This document shows, piece by piece, positions 51,336-59,789 of a DNA stretch of 64,000 nucleotides (its first letter is position 1; every line of letters begins with the position of its first letter). The notes beneath the pieces are model-generated. The model did not search any database, was not told the origin of the DNA, and saw only the letters and a list, made by a program, of their open reading frames with translations. The translations under genes were made by a program, and so were the position numbers. The stretch comes from an uncultured Sphingomonas sp. (lineage in GTDB: Bacteria; Pseudomonadota; Alphaproteobacteria; Sphingomonadales; Sphingomonadaceae): contig CAJYOI010000023.1 of the NCBI GenBank assembly GCA_913776045.1, positions 104,592 through 168,591 of the forward strand. Direction: 5' to 3'.

Positions 51336-54014
51336 TCAGAGCTTAGCGCTCACGCCCAGCGAGAAGATGCGGCCCAGGCGGTAGCGGTTGACGTCGACCT
51401 TCAGGCCGTTGCCGAAGTCCTGAAACTCGCGGTAGCCGGTGCCGGTCAGATTGCGGCCTTCCGCCTTCACCTCCAACTCAACGCCGCGCACCGTAAAGCC
51501 CTGGCGCGCGACCAGGTCCAGTCGGAAGCCCGGGCGCTCGACCAGGTCGGGCAGGCGCACGCCGCCGCCGGCGGCGACGGGCCCGCGGTTGGTGACGCGG
51601 TCGCTGGCGTAATTCAGCAGCACCGTGAATTGCGACAGCGAGGCCGTATCCTCAATCCCCAGCTGGACGTTCACCAGATGGTCCGACTGGCCGACCATCG
51701 GCGCCCCGTCGCGGAAGATCACGTTGGCGGGTACAAAGGTCGGCGCACCGCTGATCGGCTGCAACGGGCTGGCGACCTGCTGCGTGCCCGCCGACACCGT
51801 CGAGTGAGTGTACGTATAATTAGCGATCGCGATCAAGCGGCGCGTCGCAAAGAAGTCGGTATCGAAGATCGGCTGGAGATCGAACTTCTTCGACACCTCG
51901 ACCTCGGCACCGTACAGTTTGGCCGAGGGCGCGTTGGCGAAGCCGGTCTGGAGATTGTCGGTGCCGGCCGGGAAGAAGGCCACCGCCTCGATCGGGTTGT
52001 CGATCTTCTTGAAGAAGCCCGCCAGCGTGAAGCGCTGGTCACGACCGAAAAACCATTCGTAGCGTGCTTCGGCGTTCCACAGCTGCGAATCGACGAGCAA
52101 CGGGTTGCCGAAGAACTGACGATCGCTTTCGAAATCCTGATAAATCTGCGGCGCGAGTTCGCGGAACTGCGGGCGGGCGATCGTCTTCGAACCATGGGCG
52201 CGCAGCTGCATGTCGCTGGCGAAATTCCAGGTCAGCGTCGCCGCGGGCAGCCAGTAATCGTTGGCGAGCCGCGTGTTGCGCGTGCCGTTGACGGTTGTGA
52301 CGCGCTCGTCGGCCGTCTCATAGCGGACGCCAAAGTTCGCGCGCAGACCGTCGATCACTTCCGCCTCGACCTGACCGTAGCCGGCGTGGACGGTCAGCTC
52401 CGCGTCATAGGCTGCGGCGCCAAGCGCAGTCGACGTGTTCTGCAACACGATGCCGAAGCGCTGGATCGTCGAGTCGCTCAGCAGAAAATCGGGACGCAGC
52501 TGCGCGGCGACCGGGTTCAGCGCGACACCGCCGGGAAGCTGGTAGCGGAAGGTGTAACGGCTCGAATTGCGATCGGTATCGGCATAGTAGTAACCGGCCG
52601 ACACGGTCACCGGACGGCCGACCGGCAGGCGGTACGACACGTCGGCCTGGCCCGACCACAGGGTTTCGTTCAGCTCCGAGAAGTTGACGGTCGCGCTCTG
52701 CAGGCCCGACAGGTTGTTGACGTAATCCCGCGCCGCCGCGTTGTACTGATAGGTGAAGGCGCGCTCGTACGGCGAGTTGCGCTCGGTTTCCGCATAGCTG
52801 CCGCGCAGGTCGAGGCTGACGTCACTGATCTTGAACTCGCCGACCAGCTGGCTGTCGATCAGCTGGCGTTCGAACCAGTTGGTATTCTGTTCGATGAACG
52901 GCTGGATGTCGCCCGGCAGCACGCCGATGTTGCTGGTGCTGCCCTTGGCCAGGCGCCCCTGCTTCAGCGTGTCGTGAATGTAGAGGTTGGTCCATCGGAT
53001 CTTCTGATCACCGAATTCGGCGCCGAGGCCGAGCAGGCCGTTCACGATGACGCGGTTGTCGGTCAGGATCGTGCGGAAATCGCGGACCAGCGCGGCCGAT
53101 GCGGCGTCGGTCACCTGCTGCGTCGCATCACGCGTGCGCCAGCCGTTGTTGATGCCCGCCGCGCCGATCAGGCCGAGACGCACGCTGCCGACGTCGATCG
53201 AGCCGCCGAAGCTCGTCTCGCCCGACAGGCTCGCCGGCAGCTGCGGATTCTGCAGCAGCAGCGTGGTCGGCGCGTTCGACAACGTGATGAGATCGGCCGG
53301 GTTGGTCACCGACGAGCCGGCGGCGCCGGCCTGCTTGATGAATCCCGGCACGGTGCGCTCGCCCGAATCATAGCCGGTCCAGTCGTAGCGTCCGCCATCA
53401 TAGACGACGCCCAATTCACTTGTGGTGACGGTATCGGCGCTGACCGATCCACCGATCTGGAGGAAGCTCTTTTCCGGCACCGCGCGCGTCGTCAGATTTA
53501 TGACGCCGCCCCCGAATTCGCCCGGATAGTTTGCCGAATAGCTCTTCTGGACGAGGCTGGAGGCGATGACGTTGGTCGGGAAGATGTCGAGCGGCACCAC
53601 GCGGCGTAGCGGCTCGGGTGATGGCAGCGGCGAGCCGTTGAGCAGCGAGCTCGAATAGCGATCCCCCAAGCCCCGGACGTAGACGAAGCCGTTGCCGACG
53701 ACCGACAGCCCGGTCACGCGCTGGAGCGCGCCCGCAATGTCGCCTTCGCCGGTCCGCGCGATGTCTTCCGCCGACAGCACCGAAACCACCTGCGGCGTCG
53801 CGCGGACGGTGTCGGGGATGTGCCGGCCGACGACGACGATGTCCTCCATCGCCTCCGCGCCGGGCGTCGAGGTCTCGACCGTTTCCTGCGCCGGCGTTTC
53901 GTCCTGGGCGGCAGGCGGGGTCGAGGCCGGCGGCGTGGCCGGGGTCGTGGTCTGCGCGAAGGCGGCAGGAGCCACCAGCGCGGAGCTCGCGAGGCAGAGG
54001 GCGATGATCTTCAT
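51336..54014 (-). CDS. TonB-dependent outer-membrane receptor
   Basis: 892 residues: signal peptide MKIIALCLASSALVAPAAFA, a Pro/Thr linker, the TonB box EDIVVVGRHI (about residues 57-66), a plug domain (TPQVVSVLSAEDIARTGEGD; FVYVRGLGDRYSSSLLNGSP) and a 22-strand barrel with a closing aromatic-type C-terminus (YRLGRIFSLGVSAKL). It imports a substrate across the outer membrane using TonB energy. Upstream on the same strand is a beta-helix-like lipoprotein with a Pho-box-like site, so phosphate-related uptake or secretion is plausible. The substrate is unknown. Confidence 0.9.
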   Translation of the reverse strand: MKIIALCLASSALVAPAAFAQTTTPATPPASTPPAAQDETPAQETVETSTPGAEAMEDIVVVGRHIPDTVRATPQVVSVLSAEDIARTGEGDIAGALQRVTGLSVVGNGFVYVRGLGDRYSSSLLNGSPLPSPEPLRRVVPLDIFPTNVIASSLVQKSYSANYPGEFGGGVINLTTRAVPEKSFLQIGGSVSADTVTTSELGVVYDGGRYDWTGYDSGERTVPGFIKQAGAAGSSVTNPADLITLSNAPTTLLLQNPQLPASLSGETSFGGSIDVGSVRLGLIGAAGINNGWRTRDATQQVTDAASAALVRDFRTILTDNRVIVNGLLGLGAEFGDQKIRWTNLYIHDTLKQGRLAKGSTSNIGVLPGDIQPFIEQNTNWFERQLIDSQLVGEFKISDVSLDLRGSYAETERNSPYERAFTYQYNAAARDYVNNLSGLQSATVNFSELNETLWSGQADVSYRLPVGRPVTVSAGYYYADTDRNSSRYTFRYQLPGGVALNPVAAQLRPDFLLSDSTIQRFGIVLQNTSTALGAAAYDAELTVHAGYGQVEAEVIDGLRANFGVRYETADERVTTVNGTRNTRLANDYWLPAATLTWNFASDMQLRAHGSKTIARPQFRELAPQIYQDFESDRQFFGNPLLVDSQLWNAEARYEWFFGRDQRFTLAGFFKKIDNPIEAVAFFPAGTDNLQTGFANAPSAKLYGAEVEVSKKFDLQPIFDTDFFATRRLIAIANYTYTHSTVSAGTQQVASPLQPISGAPTFVPANVIFRDGAPMVGQSDHLVNVQLGIEDTASLSQFTVLLNYASDRVTNRGPVAAGGGVRLPDLVERPGFRLDLVARQGFTVRGVELEVKAEGRNLTGTGYREFQDFGNGLKVDVNRYRLGRIFSLGVSAKL

Positions 54015-54089
54015 GGGTCTAGCTTTCGGCAGATGTCGCGGAGGATGAGGTCCGGGGGCACTCTCGATCGCGCGCCCCCGGATACGTCA

Positions 54090-55679
54090 TCAGCTCGGCA
54101 GGCCGGTGCAGGCGCCGCTGCCGGTGCCGAAGTTCGCTCGGTTCGAGTTGCAGGTCCAACCGCGGAACCAGGTGTCGTTCGGACCGGAAACCGCGCCGAT
54201 GTAGCTGGTCTGGACCATGAAGCCGACGCCAGACGGGTTCAGCGTCGCGGCGTTGAACGCCGGGACGGCAAGCGTCGTGGCGGTCGGGTAGAAGCCGTTC
54301 TGCAACGCGTTGGCGGCGGTGCCGTTCGTCGTGTTGTTGCTACCGGCGGCGACCAGCGCTTCCTGCTCGGCCTGGGTCACGGTGATGCCGTTGACGGTCG
54401 TCGTCGCCGACAGGTTGCCGGTGCAGGCAAAGAAGATCGAGTTGAACACCGGAGGCCCACGATCCTGCAGCGCCGAATTGGCGGCACGAATGGTCGACTT
54501 GTCGCTCGACGAGGCTTCACCGGCCACGACGTTCAGGCACGGCGTGTTCGACACAACGATACCGTTCACCATCGTCACGTCGGCACCACCCCGGATGCGC
54601 ATCGCGGCGTTGGTCGCGGTCGAGGTGTCGATGAAGGTGAAATTGGCCAGACGGTAATCCTGACGCGGCAGTGCGTCTTCGTTGCCGTTCGAATCGATCT
54701 CGGTCGAATAGTTATCGGTCTGCGTGTTGTTCGGCTTCTGCGCCGCGATCACGAACTGGACCAGGCCCTGCCAACCCACATCGGTATCCAGGCCGTCGTC
54801 GTCGGCGCCGGTCAGCACCAGATAGCGCATGTTCACACGGCCACCGAAGACTTCGATGCCGTCGTCCGACGAATTGTGGACCTGCACGTGGTCGATCGTC
54901 GTGCCCGAACCGACGCCACCCAGCGTCAGGCCCTGCAGTTCGTTATTCTGGCTGATGACGGTGCCCGAATAGCGGATCTGGACATAGCGGAAGGTGCCGC
55001 TGGTGTCGTTCGCGGTAGCACCGCCGTACAGCGCGTTGCCGGTGCCTTCGACGACGTTCTCGCAATTCACGCTGCCGCCGGCAACGGTCGCGTTGCAGTT
55101 CGAGATCGGCGCGCGGCCGGCGAGGATCACGCCGCCCCACAGACCCTGCGATTCGTCGGTCACGCCGCCGGTCAGGTTCTGCTGCGCGGTGAAGACGATC
55201 GGCTGCGTCTCGGTGCCTTCGGCATTGATGCGGCTGCCGCGGTTGACGATCAGAAAGTCGTTGTCCGAATTCGTCGTGTTGGCGAAGATCACCACGCCGG
55301 CGGCGATGTTCAGCAGGCCGGTCTGGGTGCCGGTGCCGGCGCCGCCTGCGTCCACGCCGACATCGACGCGGCCGTTCATTTCATACGCGACGCCCGCAAC
55401 CTTCGCGAGGCTCAGCGTGCCGGTGATCAGGCTCGGCAGGCGGCACGCGCGATAATTGCCGACGACGCCGCCGTCGTTGAAGCCCGACGGGCACGAAGCA
55501 GCGGGCGTTCCCGCCGTCGGGGTCGGCGACGAGGTCGGTGACGGAGCCGGCGTCGGGGCCGGAATCACGATCGTGCCTTCACCCGGCGACGCGACGCTCG
55601 AGGCGCCGTCGCAGCCGGCGAGCGCGAGGGCGGCGGTGGAGCCTAGGAACATGAGCCCGAGGCGATTGAACTTGCGCAT
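54090..55679 (-). CDS. Exported beta-helix-like lipoprotein coupled to the TonB receptor
   Basis: 529 residues: a lipoprotein signal (RLGLMFLGSTAALALAGCDG), a Pro/Ser/Thr linker (PTPAPSPTSSPTPTAG), then a repetitive, Asn/Gly-rich beta-helix-like region (GLWGGVILAGRAPISN; RYVQIRYSGTVISQNNELQG; GGVGSGTTIDHVQVHNSSDD; GIEVFGGRVNMRYLVLTGAD). Several Cys are present (near residues 63, 78, 383). Similar lipoproteins occur beside such receptors in sphingomonads. The last 30 residues contain two Cys. It is probably surface or periplasmic, and the first gene of the unit. Confidence 0.75.
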   Translation of the reverse strand: MRKFNRLGLMFLGSTAALALAGCDGASSVASPGEGTIVIPAPTPAPSPTSSPTPTAGTPAASCPSGFNDGGVVGNYRACRLPSLITGTLSLAKVAGVAYEMNGRVDVGVDAGGAGTGTQTGLLNIAAGVVIFANTTNSDNDFLIVNRGSRINAEGTETQPIVFTAQQNLTGGVTDESQGLWGGVILAGRAPISNCNATVAGGSVNCENVVEGTGNALYGGATANDTSGTFRYVQIRYSGTVISQNNELQGLTLGGVGSGTTIDHVQVHNSSDDGIEVFGGRVNMRYLVLTGADDDGLDTDVGWQGLVQFVIAAQKPNNTQTDNYSTEIDSNGNEDALPRQDYRLANFTFIDTSTATNAAMRIRGGADVTMVNGIVVSNTPCLNVVAGEASSSDKSTIRAANSALQDRGPPVFNSIFFACTGNLSATTTVNGITVTQAEQEALVAAGSNNTTNGTAANALQNGFYPTATTLAVPAFNAATLNPSGVGFMVQTSYIGAVSGPNDTWFRGWTCNSNRANFGTGSGACTGLPS

Positions 55680-55827
55680 GACGTCTCCCGTGTCGTGATT
55701 CGCTAGAGGTGCGACTGTCCGGGAAGCGGATGCCCCCCGCGGCCGACTCAGATCCCCCCGGTCGGCCTTCGATCCGGGGCGCTAGGCGCGGGATGTGACG
55801 TGGACATTGAGGTTTGAGGACGCGGGC

Positions 55828-55855
55828 GTGACGTTGATGTTACGGATGTGTGACG
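55828..55855 (-). promoter_or_regulatory. Pho-box-like direct repeats upstream of the lipoprotein gene
   Basis: On the minus strand CGTCAC (55855-55850), CGTAAC (55844-55839) and CGTCAC (55833-55828) recur exactly every 11 bases, the periodicity of PhoB-binding direct repeats. A fourth CGTCAC lies at 55800-55795, in phase by 33. It is about 150 bases upstream of the lipoprotein start. PhoB control is inference. Confidence 0.65.
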
Positions 55856-55889
55856 AGCCGCAAAGTTGCACTCCGGTCGTCGCTTTCAT

Positions 55890-55909
55890 GTTGGCAAAGC
55901 GTCGCCAAC
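55890..55909. promoter_or_regulatory. Palindromic operator upstream of the toxin-antitoxin remnant
   Basis: GTTGGC (55890-55895) and GCCAAC (55904-55909) are perfect inverted arms separated by 8 bases, 17 bases ahead of the toxin remnant. This suits autoregulation by the HigA-like antitoxin. Confidence 0.5.
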
Positions 55910-55925
55910 GATCGACTGTCCAATT

Positions 55926-56170
55926 GTGGTAGACAGTATTCAGATCGCCGTCTCCGCCAATTGGCTGCGCGATCTGGGGGCGTCAAGAGCGCGGCCAGGA
56001 TCGTCGCTCGGCTCGACCTGATGGAACTGCGTTTCGATTTCGGTCCCGGATATCGCGCCTATGCGATCGAGCAGGCGACCGGATCGATCGTCATTCTGCT
56101 GTGTGGCGGCGACAAGGGCAGCCAGTTCCGGGACATCGCAGAAGCGAAACGACTGGCGGCGCAAATATGA
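55926..56170 (+). pseudogene. Degenerate RelE/HigB-type toxin
   Basis: The C-terminal half is unmistakable for the 'addiction module killer' family: ARIVARLDLMELRFDFGPGY, then RAYAIEQATGSIVILLCGGD and KGSQFRDIAEAKRLAAQI. The proper N-terminus (MVDSIQIAVSANWLRDLG, from GTG 55926) lies in another frame; adding one G to the G5 run at 55976-55980 joins the two into 81 residues. Even then, about 17 residues between ARLD and LRFDFG are missing compared with the family. Two lesions imply a dead toxin. The antitoxin follows. Confidence 0.75.
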
Positions 56171-56187
56171 CAGAGGAAGGTTCGACC

Positions 56188-56466
56188 ATGACCACCCCCA
56201 CAACCGCATTCGACCCGGCAGCCTATCTGGATACGGAAGAACGGCGCGACGGGTTTTTGCGTGAGGCACTGGCGACGAACGACGCCCACCACATCGCCCA
56301 TGCCGTCGGCGTCGTCGCGCGCGCGTCGGGTATGATCGATATTGCAAAGGCCACCGGAAAGTCCCGGCAGAGCCTGTATCGATCGCTTGACAAGGGCGGC
56401 AATCCGACGATCGACACGATTTTCGGTGCGTTGGAAGCGATGGGAAGGAAGCGCACACTCGCCTGA
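56188..56466 (+). CDS. HigA-like addiction module antidote protein
   Basis: 92 residues. TAFDPAAYLDTEERRDGFLR and EALATNDAHHIAHAVGVVAR lead into the helix-turn-helix GMIDIAKATGKSRQSLYRSL with the ending NPTIDTIFGALEAMGRKRTL, the signature of the putative addiction module antidote family. AGAGGAAGG lies about eight bases ahead of the ATG at 56188; an upstream ATG at 56167 would overlap the toxin stop. It survives while its toxin is broken; it could still repress the promoter at the palindrome upstream. Confidence 0.88.
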   Translation: MTTPTTAFDPAAYLDTEERRDGFLREALATNDAHHIAHAVGVVARASGMIDIAKATGKSRQSLYRSLDKGGNPTIDTIFGALEAMGRKRTLA

Positions 56467-56531
56467 CCCGACCGCGATATACGAAAAAGCCCGCCGGTCA
56501 TACGACCCGCGGGCTTTTCTCGTCGGAAGGA

Positions 56532-56606
56532 TGGTGGGCGCGACAGGGATTGAACCTGTGACCCCACCCGTGTGAAGGGTGTGCTCTACCGCTGAGCTAC
56601 GCGCCC
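56532..56606 (-). tRNA. tRNA-Val (CAC)
   Basis: From 56606: acceptor GGGCGCG, D-arm GCTCAGCGGTAGAGC, anticodon stem CACCC/GGGTG with loop TTCACAC (CAC), T-arm ACAGG-TTCAATC-CCTGT, acceptor CGCGCCC, then encoded ACCA. Confidence 0.96.
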
Positions 56607-56746
56607 ATCCTTCGTGGGAAGCGGGCCTTTACGGGGCTCTTCGCCCTCTGTCCAGCCCGATATTCGGCGGACCCATGACCGGGACTCGAACCCGGCAAAC
56701 TCAGCGCGAACGCTTCGTCCCTGCCGACCAGGTCAGGGCCATGAAC

Positions 56747-57019
56747 TTAGTTGACCGAGTCCTTCAGCACCTTGCCGGCCTTGAACTTCGGCTGGCTCGA
56801 CGCCTTGATCGTCATCGGCTCACCGGTGCGGGGGTTGCGGCCGGTCGATGCCTTGCGCTTGCTGACCGAAAAGGTGCCGAAACCGACCAGACGCACTTCG
56901 TCGCCCTTCTTCAGCGCGGCCGAAATGCTGTCGAAAACTGCCTCGACCGCCTTGCTCGCATCACCCTTGCCCAGGCCCGATACGTCGGCGACCTGACCGA
57001 TCAGCTCCTGCTTGTTCAT
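56747..57019 (-). CDS. hupB: DNA-binding protein HU
   Basis: A 90-residue nucleoid protein. It shows MNKQELIGQVADVSGLGKGD, VRLVGFGTFSVSKRKASTGR and NPRTGEPMTIKASSQPKFKA, the DNA-gripping beta-arm with the intercalating Pro in GRNPRTG. It bends and compacts DNA. It lies immediately downstream of lon on the same strand, as in many Proteobacteria. A T-arm-like hairpin follows 50 bases after the stop. Confidence 0.97.
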   Translation of the reverse strand: MNKQELIGQVADVSGLGKGDASKAVEAVFDSISAALKKGDEVRLVGFGTFSVSKRKASTGRNPRTGEPMTIKASSQPKFKAGKVLKDSVN

Positions 57020-57089
57020 GCGTAGAAACCCCCGTTTGAAACGCGCACGTCATGGGACGTGAAACTGGAATCGCGGGCGGACCCGCGTT

Positions 57090-57117
57090 GGACGGCGGGC
57101 AGTAAGCCGCGCCGTCC
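57090..57117 (-). terminator. Hairpin between lon and hupB
   Basis: GGACGGCG (57090-57097) and CGCCGTCC (57110-57117) are perfect 8-bp arms with a 12-base loop. A smaller hairpin, CGCGGGC/ACCCGCG, lies at 57072-57087. Together they separate lon from hupB, giving hupB room for its own promoter. Confidence 0.5.
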
Positions 57118-57178
57118 AGGCAGAGTCAAAGAGAATCGGTTTAATCCGAACGCAATCGCGCTTGAAGCTTGGCAATTC

Positions 57179-59638
57179 TCAATGATGCACGGTGTCGCTG
57201 GCCGGGGCGACTCCCTGGGGCGGCATCGCGGCCAGTTCGTCGGCATCGGTCCAGTCGATCGCATGCAATTCGTCGGTCAGCGCCAAGCGCAGCACTTCGT
57301 CGACATGCTTGACCGGCACGATCTCCAGCCCGTCGCGAATGTTCTGCGGGATTTCGGCCAGATCCTTCTCATTCTCATGCGGGATAAGAACGGTGGTGAT
57401 CCCGCCACGCAGCGCCGCGAGCAGTTTTTCCTTCAAGCCCCCGATCGGCAGCACGCGACCACGCAGCGTGACCTCACCGGTCATCGCCACTTCGCGCCGC
57501 ACCGGCACGCCGGTCAGCGTCGACACGATCGAGGTGACCAGGCCGATACCCGCCGACGGTCCGTCCTTGGGCACCGCGCCTTCGGGCAGGTGGACGTGGA
57601 TGTCCTTGCGCATGAACAGGCTCGGCTTGATGCCGTAGCTCGGTGCGCGCGCCTTGACGAAGCTCATCGCCGTTTCCGCCGATTCCTTCATCACGTCGCC
57701 CAGCTTGCCGGTCAGCTTGATCGCGCCCTTGCCGGGCACGGTCACGCTCTCGATCGTCAGCAGCTCGCCACCGACTTCGGTCCAGGCGAGCCCCGTGACC
57801 GCGCCAATCTGATGCTCCTCTTCGCCCAGGCCATGGCGATACTTCTGGACTCCAGCGAACTCGTGGAGGTTCTCGGGCGTGATCGTGACCGTCTCGGCCT
57901 TCCCCTCCAGGATGCGGCGTAGCGCCTTGCGGGCGAGCTTGGCGATCTCGCGTTCGAGCGTGCGGACGCCCGCCTCGCGCGTGTACTTCTGGATCAGCGC
58001 GCGCAGGCCCTCTGTGGTGAGCGTGAACTCACCGTCCTTCAGGCCATGCGCCTCGATCTGCTTGGCGATCAGGTGCCGCTCGGCGATCTCGACCTTCTCG
58101 TCCTCTGTATAGCCCTCCAGCCGGATGATTTCCATGCGATCGAGCAGCGGCTGCGGCAGGTTCAGCGAGTTCGCAGTGGTCACGAACATCACGTCCGACA
58201 GGTCGATATCGATTTCGAGATAATGGTCGTTGAACTTGTTGTTCTGTTCCGGATCCAGCACCTCGAGCAGCGCCGAGGCGGGATCGCCGCGGAAATCCTG
58301 GCCCAGCTTGTCGATCTCGTCGAGCAGGAACAGCGGATTCGACGTGCCGGCCTTCTTCAGATTGGTCACGACCTTACCCGGCAGCGAGCCGATGTACGTC
58401 CGGCGATGCCCGCGAATCTCAGCCTCGTCGCGCACGCCGCCCAGCGACTGGCGGATGAACTCGCGACCCGTAGCCTTGGCGATCGACTTGCCGAGCGAGG
58501 TCTTGCCGACGCCCGGCGGGCCGACGAGGCACAGGATGGGTCCCTTCAGCTTGTTGGTGCGCGCCTGGACCGCGAGATATTCGACGATCCGGTCCTTCAC
58601 CTTCTCCAGCGCGTAATGATCCTCGTCGAGGATCGCCTGTGCCGCGGCGATGTCCTTCTTGACCTTGGACTTCTTGCCCCACGGTAGCCCCAGCAGTACG
58701 TCGAGATAGTTGCGCACGACCGTCGCCTCGGCGCTCATCGGCGCCATGGTCTTCAGCTTCTTGAGCTCGGCGGTCGCCTTGGTCCGCGCTTCCTTGCTGA
58801 GCTTCAGCGTCGCGATCTTCTGGGTCAGCTCGGCGACTTCGTCCGAACCCTCGCCGTCCTCGCCCTCGTTGCCCAGTTCGCGCTGGATAGCCTTCAACTG
58901 TTCGTTGAGGTAATATTCGCGCTGGGTCTTCTCCATCTGGCGCTTCACGCGGCTGCGGATCTTCTTCTCGACCTGCAGGACGCCCAGCTCGCCTTCCATA
59001 AAGGCGAAGACCATCTCAAGGCGCTTCTGCGGGTCGGTTTCGATCAGCAGCGACTGCTTGTCGGAAACCTTCAGGCTCAGATTGCCGGCGACCGCGTCGG
59101 CCAGGCGCGACGGATCGTCAAGCTCGCCCAGCTGGACCGCGGTTTCAGCCGGCAACTTGCGGTTAAGCTTCGCATAATTCTCGAACTGCTCGATGACCGA
59201 ACGCATCAGCGCCTTGAATTCGGGGCTGAGGTCTTCGGGCGTCAGCTTTTCGACGCCGGCCTGAACCGCATCGCGCGTCGCGTCGAGCTGGCCGTCGTCT
59301 GTCGCGACCGCGCTGACCGTCGCGGTCAGATGCGTGCCGGCGTCCTCCAGCGTCTCCAGCCGCGCGCGCTCGCGCCCGGCGACCAGCACGCGGACGGTGC
59401 CGTCGGGCAGCTTCAGCATCTGCATCACTTCGGCGGTGACGCCCAGGTCGTACAGATCGTCGCGGCCGGGATCGTCCTCGCTCGGGTCGAGCTGCGCGAT
59501 CAGCAGGATTTCCTTGTCGTCCGCCATCGCGGCTTCGAGCGCCGCCACCGATTTGTCGCGGCCGACGAAAAGCGGCACGATCATATGCGGGAACACGACG
59601 ATGTCGCGCAGCGGAAGGACGGGGTAGGTGGTCTTCAT
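57179..59638 (-). CDS. lon: ATP-dependent protease Lon
   Basis: An 819-residue AAA+ protease that degrades damaged and regulatory proteins. N-domain: [20 protein letters not shown]. Walker [21 protein letters not shown] near residue 355; Walker B region [20 protein letters not shown]. The protease dyad has Ser in [15 protein letters not shown] (about residue 680) and Lys about 43 residues later in [17 protein letters not shown]. Length and all domains are intact. It is followed by hupB. Confidence 0.98.
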   Translation of the reverse strand: MKTTYPVLPLRDIVVFPHMIVPLFVGRDKSVAALEAAMADDKEILLIAQLDPSEDDPGRDDLYDLGVTAEVMQMLKLPDGTVRVLVAGRERARLETLEDAGTHLTATVSAVATDDGQLDATRDAVQAGVEKLTPEDLSPEFKALMRSVIEQFENYAKLNRKLPAETAVQLGELDDPSRLADAVAGNLSLKVSDKQSLLIETDPQKRLEMVFAFMEGELGVLQVEKKIRSRVKRQMEKTQREYYLNEQLKAIQRELGNEGEDGEGSDEVAELTQKIATLKLSKEARTKATAELKKLKTMAPMSAEATVVRNYLDVLLGLPWGKKSKVKKDIAAAQAILDEDHYALEKVKDRIVEYLAVQARTNKLKGPILCLVGPPGVGKTSLGKSIAKATGREFIRQSLGGVRDEAEIRGHRRTYIGSLPGKVVTNLKKAGTSNPLFLLDEIDKLGQDFRGDPASALLEVLDPEQNNKFNDHYLEIDIDLSDVMFVTTANSLNLPQPLLDRMEIIRLEGYTEDEKVEIAERHLIAKQIEAHGLKDGEFTLTTEGLRALIQKYTREAGVRTLEREIAKLARKALRRILEGKAETVTITPENLHEFAGVQKYRHGLGEEEHQIGAVTGLAWTEVGGELLTIESVTVPGKGAIKLTGKLGDVMKESAETAMSFVKARAPSYGIKPSLFMRKDIHVHLPEGAVPKDGPSAGIGLVTSIVSTLTGVPVRREVAMTGEVTLRGRVLPIGGLKEKLLAALRGGITTVLIPHENEKDLAEIPQNIRDGLEIVPVKHVDEVLRLALTDELHAIDWTDADELAAMPPQGVAPASDTVHH

Positions 59639-59789
59639 GAAATCTCCGAGAGCGGCGCATCCGGCCGCCTGACCGACGCTATATGGGATGGTGTCTGCCC
59701 GCGATCAACGCCACCGAAACGACCGACTGCACGCCCCGCGTCGCCAACGGGACTTGCCTGACCGGGACGACCCCGCAAAACTGCCGCGC

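Noticed and set aside
51630-53609. 659-codon plus-strand open frame opposite the TonB receptor
   Set aside because: Arg/Val/Asp-rich shadow of the receptor's codon pattern; no start signal or domain.
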